DNA of 31,957 nucleotides from a virus: positions 1-31,957 of the IMG/VR virus record IMGVR_UViG_3300020119_000206; one strand, written 5' to 3'. A model generated the notes under the pieces. It was not told the origin of the DNA. It worked only from the letters and a program-made list of their open reading frames with translations, and searched no databases. The stretch's first letter is position 1, and the number at the start of each line of letters is the position of its first letter. The position numbers and the translations under genes were made by a program. Shown one piece after another: positions 14,324-22,736 of this stretch.

Positions 14324-15405
14324 TGGAATTCATCCCATGGAAGCGACGATGGGACTTTCGCATTGTAGGCGCCGGGTAAGCACAGCTCGAGCGATGCCGT
14401 CGTCGCGTCTTTGTTCGACTTGAGCTTCACGGTTCGAATCAGAAACTCGGTTTCCGTGTAGATCATCGCTGGCGGGTAGAGCAGAGAGACCGTTGTGTTC
14501 GGCTTCCAGACTTCACCACTCGGATCGCGCCACGTCGGCAAGTCGGGAATCGTGTAGGACACGATGCTGGCGAACATTCTCCCAAGATTTGCTTGGGTCG
14601 CCTCCGGCGCATCGGCGCGCTCCGTGTCTTCGAGCTTGAAAGTGTGCGGACGAAACGGAGTCAGCAGCCACGGGTTCTGCTCGGTCCACTTCGCGGGCGC
14701 CTTGCCGCGCTTCTTCGCCGCGAAGCCCGTGATCTCGGAGTAATACTCTTGCGGGGAGAAGGTCGCTTCGACAGTCGTAAGCGGCAACTCACCTTGAAGA
14801 AACCGCGCTACCGGATTGCCGGGCTCGATTGACTGCCAGACCAGTAGCTTGCCGTCGACCGTGTTGCCCAGCACCAAGTTGCGCTGCTTGGCCAGATCGA
14901 CCATGAACTCGTGAAGCTTTTTCTCCGGGCCGCAGCGGACCTTGTCGAAGGGTTTTCCCTCGGGCCCCTGAAAATCGACTTTGATACCGAATGGATCACA
15001 GATGCTATCGAAGATGGCACGAAGGCCAAGCTTCTTGAATTCGCGCGGCACCGGCGCGTTTGTCTGCGGGTGGAGCACGGGCATGCTGCAGTCGCACAAG
15101 ACTGCCGGCTTCGCGTAACCCGTGACCGTGACGCTGGTGCTGTTGACCTCGTGCTTCGGTTGCGGCGTGAGAACGTAGCCGTTGAACAGCGGCTGGAGGT
15201 GCGTGTCGACTTCGAGTTGCTGAAACTGGAAGGGTCGGAAGTTGTCTCGGAACTTGCGATTCTCGAGTGCAAACGGCGCCGTAAGCGAGACCGTAGAGAA
15301 AGTATCGATCCCGAGCGTGATTTCAACCTCCGCCCAGTTGCCGAAGTAGTTCTTGTCGATCTGGATCTGAAGGTCTTCCTCGACCTCCGGCTTCAGCGCT
15401 GGCAA
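14320..15405 (-). CDS. Mu gp44 (gpP)-like baseplate hub protein, 361 aa
   Basis: The start is a TTG at 15405 immediately after the TGA of the preceding gene; GAGG lies about six bases upstream and no ATG or GTG is nearby in frame. Sequence pattern matches the gp44/gp27-like hub: N-terminal beta barrel with NWAEVEITLGIDTFSTVSLT and PFQFQQLEVDTHLQPLFNGY, then VTVTGYAKPAVLCDCSMPVL, GLRAIFDSICDPFGIKVDF, and PEKKLHEFMVDLAKQRNLVL with GKLLVWQ. The 'l-x-e-f-l-x-x-l-A-x-x-r-x-l-l' segment is diagnostic for the late-control/gpD-like hub fold. It sits between the gpN-like and spike genes as in Mu. Forms the trimeric hub below the tail tube. Confidence 0.83.
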   Translation of the reverse strand: MPALKPEVEEDLQIQIDKNYFGNWAEVEITLGIDTFSTVSLTAPFALENRKFRDNFRPFQFQQLEVDTHLQPLFNGYVLTPQPKHEVNSTSVTVTGYAKPAVLCDCSMPVLHPQTNAPVPREFKKLGLRAIFDSICDPFGIKVDFQGPEGKPFDKVRCGPEKKLHEFMVDLAKQRNLVLGNTVDGKLLVWQSIEPGNPVARFLQGELPLTTVEATFSPQEYYSEITGFAAKKRGKAPAKWTEQNPWLLTPFRPHTFKLEDTERADAPEATQANLGRMFASIVSYTIPDLPTWRDPSGEVWKPNTTVSLLYPPAMIYTETEFLIRTVKLKSNKDATTASLELCLPGAYNAKVPSSLPWDEFQ

Positions 15406-16815
15406 TCAGACCTCGGGGAAGTAGACGATAGGGCTGCAGCTTTGAAGCTCGAGGATTTCATCACCACTCAAGTTGTTGGAGTCGATGATGAGGTCGAGCT
15501 TCTCGTCGACCTTGTCATAGAACTCCGCCGAGAGATCGATGATGGTGCGAGCGCGATCGGTGACGATGGTCTGCTGCGGCTTCAGACCGAACGACGTCTG
15601 CACCAGGAAGCCGATCGCTAGAGCAGCTATGCTCTGCAAGGCTTGAATGCTTTCGCCAGTATCGATACGCGTTTCGCTCACATCGGCGATGCCGCCGAGC
15701 GCCGTGAAACCGTCGTCGCGCACTTGCACGACTGCGTCGAACTGCTCCGCGATCTCTGCGGCCGCGGCTATCGCCTGGGTACGCGTCTGGAAGGTAGGCG
15801 CCGTGCCCGCAGGGACCTTTTGCGTGGCGGCCAGAATGCTTCCGGCCACTGCGTTCAAGAGAAAAAGGTCGGTGACGTGGAAGTCATTGCCGACGCTGTC
15901 CCGGCGCTGCAGCAGGGCGGTGCCGCTGCCGAATTGCTCCGCTGGGTTTGCCGCCAGCGATCCGCCCATGTCGCCGATCATCCTGCCATAGCCGTCGAGC
16001 CTCGAACCGATCCCCGCAAGAGCGCGCCCGGGCGTCTTCACCAGGTTTGAAATCTGCTGCGCCAGCAGGAGCGGCTGCCCGATCAGCACGTCCATGCCGA
16101 AATTCAACGCGTCAAGGCCGTCCTGAACCTCCCGACGGATTGCCGTCACGGAGTTCGAGACGGCCGACATGGCAGCGCTAAACGTCTTCAGCGCGCCTTT
16201 GATCGTTGCGATGGCGCCTACCCTAAGCGCCGCCTTGTTAAGTTTCATGTGGACGTTGAAGACCTGCGCGGCCTGAACGTCGAAGTTACCGAGACCAATT
16301 AGGATCTCGTTTTGCGTTGCGGGGTCCGAGTTCGGATAGACGGCCCCGGTCGTGGTCCAGAAGGTGACCTCGACGATGGTCTGGTTACCGGCCGTGGTCA
16401 CGGCATCGGTGCGCTTCACCGTGCCGAACGGCACGACGTTATTCAGCGAACCGTAGAGCGGATGCTGCAGGAAGCCTTGCCCAGGCTCGCAGAGTGCAGC
16501 GATGAATGCCTGCGCTTCAAGGTCACAATTGTCGCCGGAGAAGTAGCAGATGAGCGGGTACTTGCGCGCCCCGAAGCCCTTCTTCTGAACGTAGGCGTCG
16601 TTGACCTGCGGAAACTCCCACGGCGTGCCGCGGAGCTCGAACTCCATCGAGAGGTCGACGTATTGGAACCGAATCGAGACGCCCGATGGCGACTTGTAGT
16701 TGCCGGATTTAAGGCGCTTCCGCCAACCCGTGACTCGCTGGTCGAGCGTGACTGGCCCACCGAATTGATCGAGGCCAAGTAGTCCGGCCAGGCCCGGAAG
16801 AAGAGCGCCGGCCAT
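15406..16815 (-). CDS. Mu gpN-like (DNA circularisation N-terminal domain) baseplate protein, 469 aa
   Basis: The gene overlaps the tape-measure stop as TGATG. The first ~90 residues have the DNA_circ_N pattern: VSIRFQYVDLSMEFELRGTP, WEFPQVNDAYVQKKGFGARK, then YPLICYFSGDNCDLEAQAFI and ALCEPGQGFLQHPLYG. The family name is historical; in Mu gpN (gp43) it is a tail protein contacting the hub. The middle is helical and Ala-rich (GALKTFSAAMSAVSNSVTAI, REVQDGLDALNFGMDVLIGQ). The C-terminal region (VTDLFLLNAVAGSILAATQK, DRARTIIDLSAEFYDKVDEK) continues the family pattern. Position before the hub gene confirms the assignment. Confidence 0.83.
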   Translation of the reverse strand: MAGALLPGLAGLLGLDQFGGPVTLDQRVTGWRKRLKSGNYKSPSGVSIRFQYVDLSMEFELRGTPWEFPQVNDAYVQKKGFGARKYPLICYFSGDNCDLEAQAFIAALCEPGQGFLQHPLYGSLNNVVPFGTVKRTDAVTTAGNQTIVEVTFWTTTGAVYPNSDPATQNEILIGLGNFDVQAAQVFNVHMKLNKAALRVGAIATIKGALKTFSAAMSAVSNSVTAIRREVQDGLDALNFGMDVLIGQPLLLAQQISNLVKTPGRALAGIGSRLDGYGRMIGDMGGSLAANPAEQFGSGTALLQRRDSVGNDFHVTDLFLLNAVAGSILAATQKVPAGTAPTFQTRTQAIAAAAEIAEQFDAVVQVRDDGFTALGGIADVSETRIDTGESIQALQSIAALAIGFLVQTSFGLKPQQTIVTDRARTIIDLSAEFYDKVDEKLDLIIDSNNLSGDEILELQSCSPIVYFPEV

Positions 16816-19097
16816 CAGTCAAAGCCCCCGCTCGGCTGAACATTCACGCCCGGAGCCCCAGCGACGTCACCGGTGGCACCCTTAGGAAGCCGGATGGTGA
16901 GCGTGCCCTTCAGCGCTCCACTGAGCTGGGGAACGATTTGCCGGAGGGTATCGTTCAGCTGTTGGTTGGTCTTCGCTTGAGCGTCGGACTGGCTCCCGCC
17001 AGGCACGACCTGCGGCGCAGTTGCCGGCGCCGGCATGGGGATGCCGAAGCCAGCGGGGACTGAGCCCGGGCCGTATCCGCTCGCCGCCGGCCCCGCGCCA
17101 AACTTATCGTAAGCGGCCGCCGCGGCGGCGCCCTGCACCGTCTCCCAAGGCTTGACCGTCGCTGCGTCTCGCTGAGCGGCCTCTTTTCGGGCCTGCTCGT
17201 TCATTGCGTCATCGACGCCCTCAAATCCGCCGCGACGGTTGCCGATGCCCAAGAAGCCCTTTACGCCTTCTAGACCGCCATTCTCATTGGCGAACTGCTT
17301 TGCCTCGTAGGCAGCGGCAGCGATACCAGCGAGCGCCGCGGCCGCCGCGGCTATCGGAACGAGCGCGGTGCCCGCGGCGGCACCGACTCCAGCAATTCCA
17401 CTCTCGGCTCCGACCGACGCAGCCTCGATCTCAACGAGCCCCGCGGCCACGCCCTCTTCGCCGAGCGCTAGCTCACCAGCACCCAGGCTGGCCTCGGTCA
17501 TCGCTGCGCCAAAGCCCACCGTGAGCCCTGCGGTTTCCACCTCTGCGGCGCCCAGCGCGATGGTTGCCCATTTCACGGCGGCAACGCCCGCTTCCCAGGT
17601 CCACATCGCGACCTTTGCGATTTTCGCCATGTTGGCGAATCCCCACACCGCGAATTGAGCAGTCTTCACCACGCCGGTGAAGAGGATGAACTTGTCGACG
17701 GCGTCACCGACGTTCTTACCAAGCTCGTAGGCCTGCATGCGCGGGCCGTTCTTGTCGCTGCCACCGAAAACGGTTGAGAGAACAGCACCGAAAACCTTAA
17801 CACTCGTCGAATCCTCGAAGGCGTCGACCAAACCGTCCTTGAAATTACCCAGCAGTGAAATGCCCGTGTCGATGTTGTCGACTAGGAACTCGACGCCGTG
17901 GACGAGCTTATCAGCATACTCGGCAGCACCTGAGATGATGAGGTCTTGGTTAGCCGAGACCCATGCATTCGTCTTGTCGATCGCGCCCTTGAGGCCGCCG
18001 CCGTTCAGATCGAACAGCTTCGTCTCGAGCACCTCGATCGTGGATGTCAAGAGCTTCCAGGAGCCCTTGGTCGTATCCATGCGAATCTTGGCCACCTTCT
18101 CGGAGTAGCCATCGACGTTCTTGAGCCCATTCACCAGCTTGTCGAAGTCGCCAGACTTCGCCATGTCGGCCAGAGCGAGCGCTGCCTTGTCACCGCGGAG
18201 CCCGACGAGCTCGGCGAAAAACGACATGCGGTCCATGTTGCCGCCAGCCTTGTCACCGGCCTTCACGAACTGGCCGAGCACGTCGCGGAAAGGCAGCATG
18301 TTGCCCTTCGCGTCTTTGAAGGCGATCCCCATCGCCGTCATTTTCTGCGCCGCCTCCTTCGAGGGGTGACTGATCTTGGCCAGCATCGTGGCCGTGGCGC
18401 TGCCCGCCGTCGAGGCGTCGATGCCCATCTTCTGGAGCAGGCCGACGGACGCCGCCGCATCTTCGATCGATACGCCGAGCGCGCGCGCCGTCGGCGCCAC
18501 CGTCGCCAGTGCGCTACCCATTTCGGTAATGTGCGCGCCGGTCTTCTCTGCCGAGAAGGCGAGCACGTCGGCAACGTGCGAAGCGTCCTTGGCGTCGAGA
18601 CCAAAGCCTCGAATCGAGCTACCAACGACCGTCGCCACCTCCGCCATGCCCTCCCCGGAGGCGGCGATCGCGTTCAGAACGCCGGGAATGCCGGCGAGAA
18701 TCTCTTCGGAGTCGAAGCCCTTGCGGGCCATCTGCTCCATCGCCTCGGAGACTTCACTCGACGAGAATTGCGTCGAGACGCCGAGGCTGAGCGCCGCCTT
18801 CTCGAGCTCGGCAATCTGGCCGCGGCTCTTGCCCATGACGGCGCCGACGTTCGTGATCGACTGCTCGAAGTCGGCGCCCGTCTCGATCAGGTGCCCGAAC
18901 GCGACGCCAGCGGCGGCGCCGGCGACCGCGGCGACCGCGCCGATCTTCTTGAATCCCTCGATCCCCTTGTCGGCGAAACCAACCGGGCCGCTTAGCCCCT
19001 TCTCCATCGACCGAGCGCGCTTCTCGATCGATGAGATAACACCGCTGGTGTTGTCGGTCCCCTTGAAGACCGTTTCGACAGTGAACCGTCCGGGCAT
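16815..19097 (-). CDS. Tail tape measure protein (TP901-type), 760 aa
   Basis: Starts at an ATG 10 bases after the frameshifted chaperone stop. Residues about 65-300 are a standard phage tail tape measure (TP901) core: DFEQSITNVGAVMGKSRGQI, KAALSLGVSTQFSSSEVSEA, RKGFDSEEILAGIPGVLNAI, then HITEMGSALATVAPTARALG and ISHPSKEAAQKM. Residues about 470-610 contain Ala/Gly-rich hydrophobic stretches, including LVPIAAAAAALAGIAAAA, the usual membrane-inserting or pore-forming segment. The C-terminus is low-complexity Pro/Gly-rich. At about 0.15 nm per residue, the family rule of thumb, the tail would be near 110 nm at most. Chaperone gene immediately upstream is the standard context. Confidence 0.92.
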   Translation of the reverse strand: MPGRFTVETVFKGTDNTSGVISSIEKRARSMEKGLSGPVGFADKGIEGFKKIGAVAAVAGAAAGVAFGHLIETGADFEQSITNVGAVMGKSRGQIAELEKAALSLGVSTQFSSSEVSEAMEQMARKGFDSEEILAGIPGVLNAIAASGEGMAEVATVVGSSIRGFGLDAKDASHVADVLAFSAEKTGAHITEMGSALATVAPTARALGVSIEDAAASVGLLQKMGIDASTAGSATATMLAKISHPSKEAAQKMTAMGIAFKDAKGNMLPFRDVLGQFVKAGDKAGGNMDRMSFFAELVGLRGDKAALALADMAKSGDFDKLVNGLKNVDGYSEKVAKIRMDTTKGSWKLLTSTIEVLETKLFDLNGGGLKGAIDKTNAWVSANQDLIISGAAEYADKLVHGVEFLVDNIDTGISLLGNFKDGLVDAFEDSTSVKVFGAVLSTVFGGSDKNGPRMQAYELGKNVGDAVDKFILFTGVVKTAQFAVWGFANMAKIAKVAMWTWEAGVAAVKWATIALGAAEVETAGLTVGFGAAMTEASLGAGELALGEEGVAAGLVEIEAASVGAESGIAGVGAAAGTALVPIAAAAAALAGIAAAAYEAKQFANENGGLEGVKGFLGIGNRRGGFEGVDDAMNEQARKEAAQRDAATVKPWETVQGAAAAAAYDKFGAGPAASGYGPGSVPAGFGIPMPAPATAPQVVPGGSQSDAQAKTNQQLNDTLRQIVPQLSGALKGTLTIRLPKGATGDVAGAPGVNVQPSGGFD

Positions 19098-19107
19098 GTG
19101 GGGGGTG

Positions 19108-19721
19108 CTAAGGCTTCGTCCGGCGCTTCACGATCTCGCGAATGCCGTTGTAGAAATACCGAATCTCCGCAGCCGTCAGCTGGCGGAAGTCGCCCAGGCT
19201 CGAGTAGTCGAGGCAGATCTGCCGGAGCATCTCGCCGTAGACGTTTTCAAACGTGTGGAGCGCGATGTTTGTATTTACGTCTCTGCTGAGCTTGGTGTCT
19301 TCGCCGTTCCTTACGAGAAGGTCGACGACTACCGTTGAAAAAAAAGCACGTAGAACGTCTTGAGCAGGTGGATGTCTTGAACGTCGAACGTGCTGAAATG
19401 CGGGACGCCCATCCCCGAGATGTCGGCGAGGGCAGCGAAGACGCGCGCGTTCTCTACTTTGCCGTCCATGGCCAGCATGGATGAGCCCTTGGGCTTGCCC
19501 AACTTCAGCGGCGGATTACCGAACTTGAACACCGGATCGTCGTTCGCATCGATCACGACGTTGCCGCGCGAGATCTCTTTGCAGATGACCTTGCGAAGGT
19601 TATCGAAGAACTTCTTTTCTTCGTCCGTCCAGTCGGTTTCGTCCAGCTCGATGCGCCGCGCGTTGCACATTCTCTCGAAGTCAGCGCGCGCGACGTCTGC
19701 CGCCACTTTCAGTTCAGCCAT
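19108..19721 (-). CDS. Tail assembly chaperone, -1 frameshift fusion product, ~204 aa
   Basis: The zero-frame protein ends VLFFQR-stop, but reading -1 at the T8 run opens a further 76 codons to the TAG at 19108. I translated these by hand. They read STVVVDLLVRNGEDTKLSRD, VNTNIALHTFENVYGEMLRQ, ICLDYSSLGDFRQLTAAEIR, YFYNGIREIVKRRTKP. The last part (LTAxEIRYFYNGIR) is the typical C-terminal extension of tail chaperones in Mu-like and lambda-like phages (the 'T' part of gpG-gpT). The extension ends 10 bases before the tape-measure start, as in other phages. The fusion would have residues 1-128 of the short form plus 76. In the family the long form is made at a few percent of the short form and binds the tape measure. 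Confidence 0.85.
19329..19721 (-). CDS. Tail assembly chaperone, zero-frame short form, 130 aa
   Basis: The protein starts MAELKVAADVARADFERMCN at an ATG with AGGA upstream, eleven bases after the tube stop. It contains DWTDEEKKFFDNLRKVICKE (helical), a beta segment VVIDANDDPVFKFGNPPLKL, and MDGKVENARVFAALADIS. The size and place between tube and tape measure fit the Mu gp41/lambda gpG role of coating the tape measure during tail assembly. Ends just past the slippery run. Confidence 0.83.
   Translation of the reverse strand: MAELKVAADVARADFERMCNARRIELDETDWTDEEKKFFDNLRKVICKEISRGNVVIDANDDPVFKFGNPPLKLGKPKGSSMLAMDGKVENARVFAALADISGMGVPHFSTFDVQDIHLLKTFYVLFFQR
19338..19345 (-). promoter_or_regulatory. 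Slippery sequence for programmed -1 ribosomal frameshift
   Basis: On the coding strand the run is CTTTTTTTTC with zero-frame codons CTT TTT TTT CAA CGG TAG. It contains T-TTT-TTT, a canonical X-XXY-YYZ heptamer that lets both tRNAs re-pair one base back. The zero frame stops two codons later; the -1 frame continues for 76 codons. I did not identify a downstream stem-loop. Confidence 0.85.
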
Positions 19722-19731
19722 TTTCTCGGTC

Positions 19732-20130
19732 CTACTGCTTGGTCAGCTTGTCGGGCCCCATCAACGTGATTGGGCACGTCGAGTTCTTGGTGCTCTTCTT
19801 CAGGTCGCCGGTGATGGTCCCGCGCCCTTGGTGCGTCGCGCCGTTCACCTCGGTCAACGTGATGTCGTAGAAACCGTCGTCGCCAGCGTCCTTGCCGTCG
19901 GCGATGTCCTGCAAGAACTTCATGTCGTCACGGTTGTCGTCGATCGATGCTGTTAGCCCGTCGATCGACCAAGGCTTTGCGGTCAGGATCTTACGGGCCG
20001 TCAAGTCGCCGTTCGACTGCACTTCGGCTGAATATCCGCCAGAATCGCGATTGCCGTCCGCGTCCGACGCGACCGTGAAAGGTCGGCCCTTGATGGAGAA
20101 GTTTTTGATCGAGCCGCCAATTGCGCCCAT
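19732..20130 (-). CDS. Tail tube protein, Mu gpM-like, 132 aa
   Basis: Begins MGAIGGSIKNFSIKGRPFTV with AGAAGGA upstream of the ATG at 20130. The pattern (small G-x-x-x-x-F-x-x-x-G-x-x-F-x-v-x-x-d-a-x, then GGYSAEVQSNGDLTARKILT, PWSIDGLTASIDD, and GTITGDLKKSTKNSTCPITL) is that of the contractile-tail tube family of Mu-type phages. It lies between sheath and chaperone genes, the standard order. The first 130 bases are also covered by the overrunning sheath frame, which is not expected in this family. The tube forms the inner channel through which DNA passes. Confidence 0.85.
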   Translation of the reverse strand: MGAIGGSIKNFSIKGRPFTVASDADGNRDSGGYSAEVQSNGDLTARKILTAKPWSIDGLTASIDDNRDDMKFLQDIADGKDAGDDGFYDITLTEVNGATHQGRGTITGDLKKSTKNSTCPITLMGPDKLTKQ

Positions 20131-22016
20131 GGTCTTGGTCCTTCTGCTGACTGAGTTGTTGGCGCGGACACACGACTGCCAGCGCGCCGCCGGAGCGGCG
20201 CGTCAGGCAGCGCGCGGAGCGCTGGAGTTGCGTCTACGCGATAGCCGTTGCCGTAGAAGTAGCCAAATTTCAAAGTTGCGGACTTCACGTTGGTGTTGCC
20301 CGAGAGCTGCACTGTGACTTCCCACACGAGACCCTTGGGGTTCTGCGCGCTGATGTCCGCTTTGATTGTGGCGATCGCCGTGGCAGGGTCGCTGATAATG
20401 GCGGCCTTGCCGAGATTGCCAACGACGCCAGCGATCACGCCCTTGGCGTGCTTCGGCTGGCGCGCGTTCGGGTTGGTGACCGTCTGGATGTCCGGAACCA
20501 TCGGGGCGCCCGCCCACTCAGTCGTCGCGAACGGAAGCTTCAGGTTGTAGAGGCAGTTCTGGAGCTTGACGATGTCGACCACGTACCGATAGGCCGGGTC
20601 TTGCTCGCCAGTCGGGTGGTAGAACGTCACGACGTCGGCAATGGTCACCACGCCGTCGATGACGTCAGTGCTCCCGCAGCCAGCCTTGAGCGCGAGGTCC
20701 TTCGTGGCGTAGTCCCATTGCTGGCCGTCGGTGCCGGGCACGATACCCGTGAGCTTCAGCGCGCCGTAGTCGGTCGGCGGATTGTTGTTCGCCAGCGACG
20801 CGATGCGCGCCACAGCTCGAGCGGCCACCACGAACGGCAGGTTGACCGAGCCTGGGGCAGGGATAACCGCGTTGGTGCGGTCGGTGGGGCGCGCGCTCGG
20901 TACCGCGGCTGCGGTGGCCTCGGCCGCTGCAGTGTTGCCGCAGATAGCCACGAGCGGTTTCATCACCAGATCATTCCAGCGCCCTTCACCGAAGGTGCTC
21001 AGCAGGTCGAGCGTCGCGGTGTCGTCGATGTTCATCGCGTTGAGCAGAATCGTTTGCCATACGCTGCCGATCTGATTGAGGGCCGCGGTGATGCTCGGAT
21101 TGACGAGGCCGCCGGCGGGCTGGGTCATGGCGTAGGAGACGCCAAGCGTGGAGTCGCCGATCATTTCGAGGACGATCCCGTTTGCGCTGGCGCCCTTCCA
21201 CTTCGAGGTGACGGTAACCTTCGTCGCGGGAACGGTGATCGTGAACGTGGCACCGAGACCGAAGTCCGTGCTGCCGTCCGTGATCGTGAAGTCGAGTCCG
21301 CCGATGTTGCTAAACACGGTGGCCGTGCTTGCGCCGACCGTCTGGGTGATGTTGTCCGCGACGACAGCACCGGTCGAGTCGAGCAACTGCCAGACGCCAC
21401 CGTTCACCACGGCGGTCTTGACCTTGAGCGTGTAGACACCGGCGATCGGCGTCGCCCCAGCATGCACGGCCAGCGCGGTAATGGTTCCGTTACCGGTGCC
21501 CACCAGCGCGCTTGCCGTGACGGTGCCGTAAGCAAACGTCGGAATCACCGGCATGTCGAGCACGCCGACGATGGAGTTGTAGATCTTCGCGCATGTCGCG
21601 GTCACGTCGACAGCGCCGGCTGGAACCACGAAAGCCAGCGAGAGAATGCCGGCAATTCGAACTTGCCACGATTGGCTCACCGTGGCGGTCCCGCTCGGTG
21701 TGATGTCGCCGACAGCAGCGGTCGCCGAGGGGTCGTCCGCGAGCGGGTAGAAAGTCACGGGCACGGTGCCGATCCCGTCGCCGTTGTTCGGGAACAGCTG
21801 CTCGGCGACTAGGTGAGCTGGTGAGCCGAACCCCAGCTTCTTCGCTACGTCCACCGCGGAAGTCGCTTGAAACTTGGTCGTCGAGAACGTGACTGCGCTC
21901 GACATCTGCGCGAGCACGCCGACCTGCTGCGGGAGATTCAGAATGCTGCCCGTACGCAGGTTCACAAATTGCGTAGCAATGCCGAGGACTCGCGCCCTGG
22001 CGGTTACGTCGACCAT
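20001..22016 (-). CDS. Contractile tail sheath protein (Mu gpL-like) with inserted beta domain and abnormal C-terminal overrun
   Basis: A 671-codon frame. Residues 1-170 (TSAVDVAKKLGFGSPAHLVA, EQLFPNNGDGIGTVPVTFYP) and 265-600 (SKWKGASANGIVLEMIGD, FGEGRWNDLVMKPLVAICGN, AVARIASLANNNPPTDYGAL, then DVVTFYHPTGEQDPAYRYVV) match Mu-type sheaths. Residues 173-263 are an extra beta domain closely related to one in the head decoration protein. The normal protein probably ends near residue 600-605 (GYFYGNGYRVDATPALRALP). After that the frame encodes Arg/Ser-rich sequence and overlaps the tube gene by 130 bases, so the last ~65 residues look like out-of-frame reading: a lost stop or a frameshift (real or sequencing) near 20200-20260. 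A TGA lies in another frame at about 20204-20206. Role: contractile outer tube. Confidence 0.82.
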   Translation of the reverse strand: MVDVTARARVLGIATQFVNLRTGSILNLPQQVGVLAQMSSAVTFSTTKFQATSAVDVAKKLGFGSPAHLVAEQLFPNNGDGIGTVPVTFYPLADDPSATAAVGDITPSGTATVSQSWQVRIAGILSLAFVVPAGAVDVTATCAKIYNSIVGVLDMPVIPTFAYGTVTASALVGTGNGTITALAVHAGATPIAGVYTLKVKTAVVNGGVWQLLDSTGAVVADNITQTVGASTATVFSNIGGLDFTITDGSTDFGLGATFTITVPATKVTVTSKWKGASANGIVLEMIGDSTLGVSYAMTQPAGGLVNPSITAALNQIGSVWQTILLNAMNIDDTATLDLLSTFGEGRWNDLVMKPLVAICGNTAAAEATAAAVPSARPTDRTNAVIPAPGSVNLPFVVAARAVARIASLANNNPPTDYGALKLTGIVPGTDGQQWDYATKDLALKAGCGSTDVIDGVVTIADVVTFYHPTGEQDPAYRYVVDIVKLQNCLYNLKLPFATTEWAGAPMVPDIQTVTNPNARQPKHAKGVIAGVVGNLGKAAIISDPATAIATIKADISAQNPKGLVWEVTVQLSGNTNVKSATLKFGYFYGNGYRVDATPALRALPDAPLRRRAGSRVSAPTTQSAEGPRPWAQLAARSKTSPSRADLSRSRRTRTAIAILADIQPKCSRTAT
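21228..21500 (-). repeat. Sheath copy of a ~90-residue domain shared with the head decoration protein
   Basis: Codons 173-263 of the sheath. Hand alignment with decoration residues 57-146 gives about 55 identical positions of 90, including GNGT, GVYTL, NGG-x-W, QTVGA, ATVF and FTITDGS. The DNA is also visibly related. The partner copy is at 25160..25432. Confidence 0.88.
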
Positions 22017-22019
22017 TTT

Positions 22020-22736
22020 TCAGACTCCGAGTGGTGGGGTAGCCGTGAAGTAGATTTCGCCGGTCTCCGCGCGTTTCACGGTTCCGGTGATCGCCTCGAT
22101 GGTCACGCCCTGATATTCGGGCGCATACTCGAGGAAGGAGACTTCGAGCTCAACGCGGCCAAGGCTCACGTTCTCGACTGGGTGCTTGTCGTGCTCGCTG
22201 GCGCTGACTTGTCCGCCCGCCTTGAGCTGGTTGATCCAGCGGTCGCCGACGACGCCGATCATCTGGAGGTTCTCGTTGATCGGAGAGATCAGCGTGTTCC
22301 GAATCAGCCGATAGGCGCGCTGCACCGCGGCGGCGGCGAGCATTTCGCCAGGGTCATGGCCGGTGGCCGTCGCTGTTGCGACGCCATAGCCATAGATGTC
22401 GATGTGGTAGACGGCGTTCGCCTGCTGACGACCCGATGGATCGCTGCGCGCCTTGTCATACTCAGCGTGGTCGACCCACACGTTTACGATCGGCGTGGGG
22501 TCGATCGTCGAAGGGTCATCGTCGCCTTCGGTCGTAGAAGTGAACTGATGCCAGCAGTTCCCGTTCCGCTCCACGAACAACCGGAGCGCCCAATACTGAG
22601 GGTCTTTTCCGGCTGCGAGCGCGATTGCCTGCTGGTTGGCCGACTCGGCCAGCAAGATCGCGGCAATCTGGTCGCGCACGAGCTCGAGCGTGTCGACCTT
22701 GTCGATCAGCGCCTGCAATACCTGCGGTGCGCTCAC
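22020..22736 (-). CDS. Putative tail terminator/completion protein, 238 aa
   Basis: The GTG at 22736 overlaps the upstream stop as GTGA and is preferred to a TTG eight codons earlier. It begins VSAPQVLQALIDKVDTLELV as a helical lead, then DQIAAILLAESANQQAIALA, then a beta domain: GNCWHQFTSTTEGDDD, IVNVWVDHAEYDKAR, NAVYHIDIYGYGVAT, a helix MLAAAAVQRAYRLIRNTLIS and a final SLGRVELEVSFLEYAPEYQG strand. The alternating beta-helix-beta layout and the place between the FII-like protein and sheath fit a tail terminator (compare lambda gpU, P2 gpR roles). Sequence similarity to these is not obvious by eye, so the assignment leans on synteny. Confidence 0.6.
   Translation of the reverse strand: MSAPQVLQALIDKVDTLELVRDQIAAILLAESANQQAIALAAGKDPQYWALRLFVERNGNCWHQFTSTTEGDDDPSTIDPTPIVNVWVDHAEYDKARSDPSGRQQANAVYHIDIYGYGVATATATGHDPGEMLAAAAVQRAYRLIRNTLISPINENLQMIGVVGDRWINQLKAGGQVSASEHDKHPVENVSLGRVELEVSFLEYAPEYQGVTIEAITGTVKRAETGEIYFTATPPLGV

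Noticed and set aside
17946-18995. Plus-strand open frame of 349 codons
   Set aside because: Antisense to the tape-measure gene and composed of Arg/His/Leu-rich shadow sequence.
20448-21812. Long plus-strand open frame (454 codons)
   Set aside because: It lies fully antisense to the sheath gene, is Arg/His/Asp-rich in the manner of GC-rich antisense frames, and has no recognisable family.
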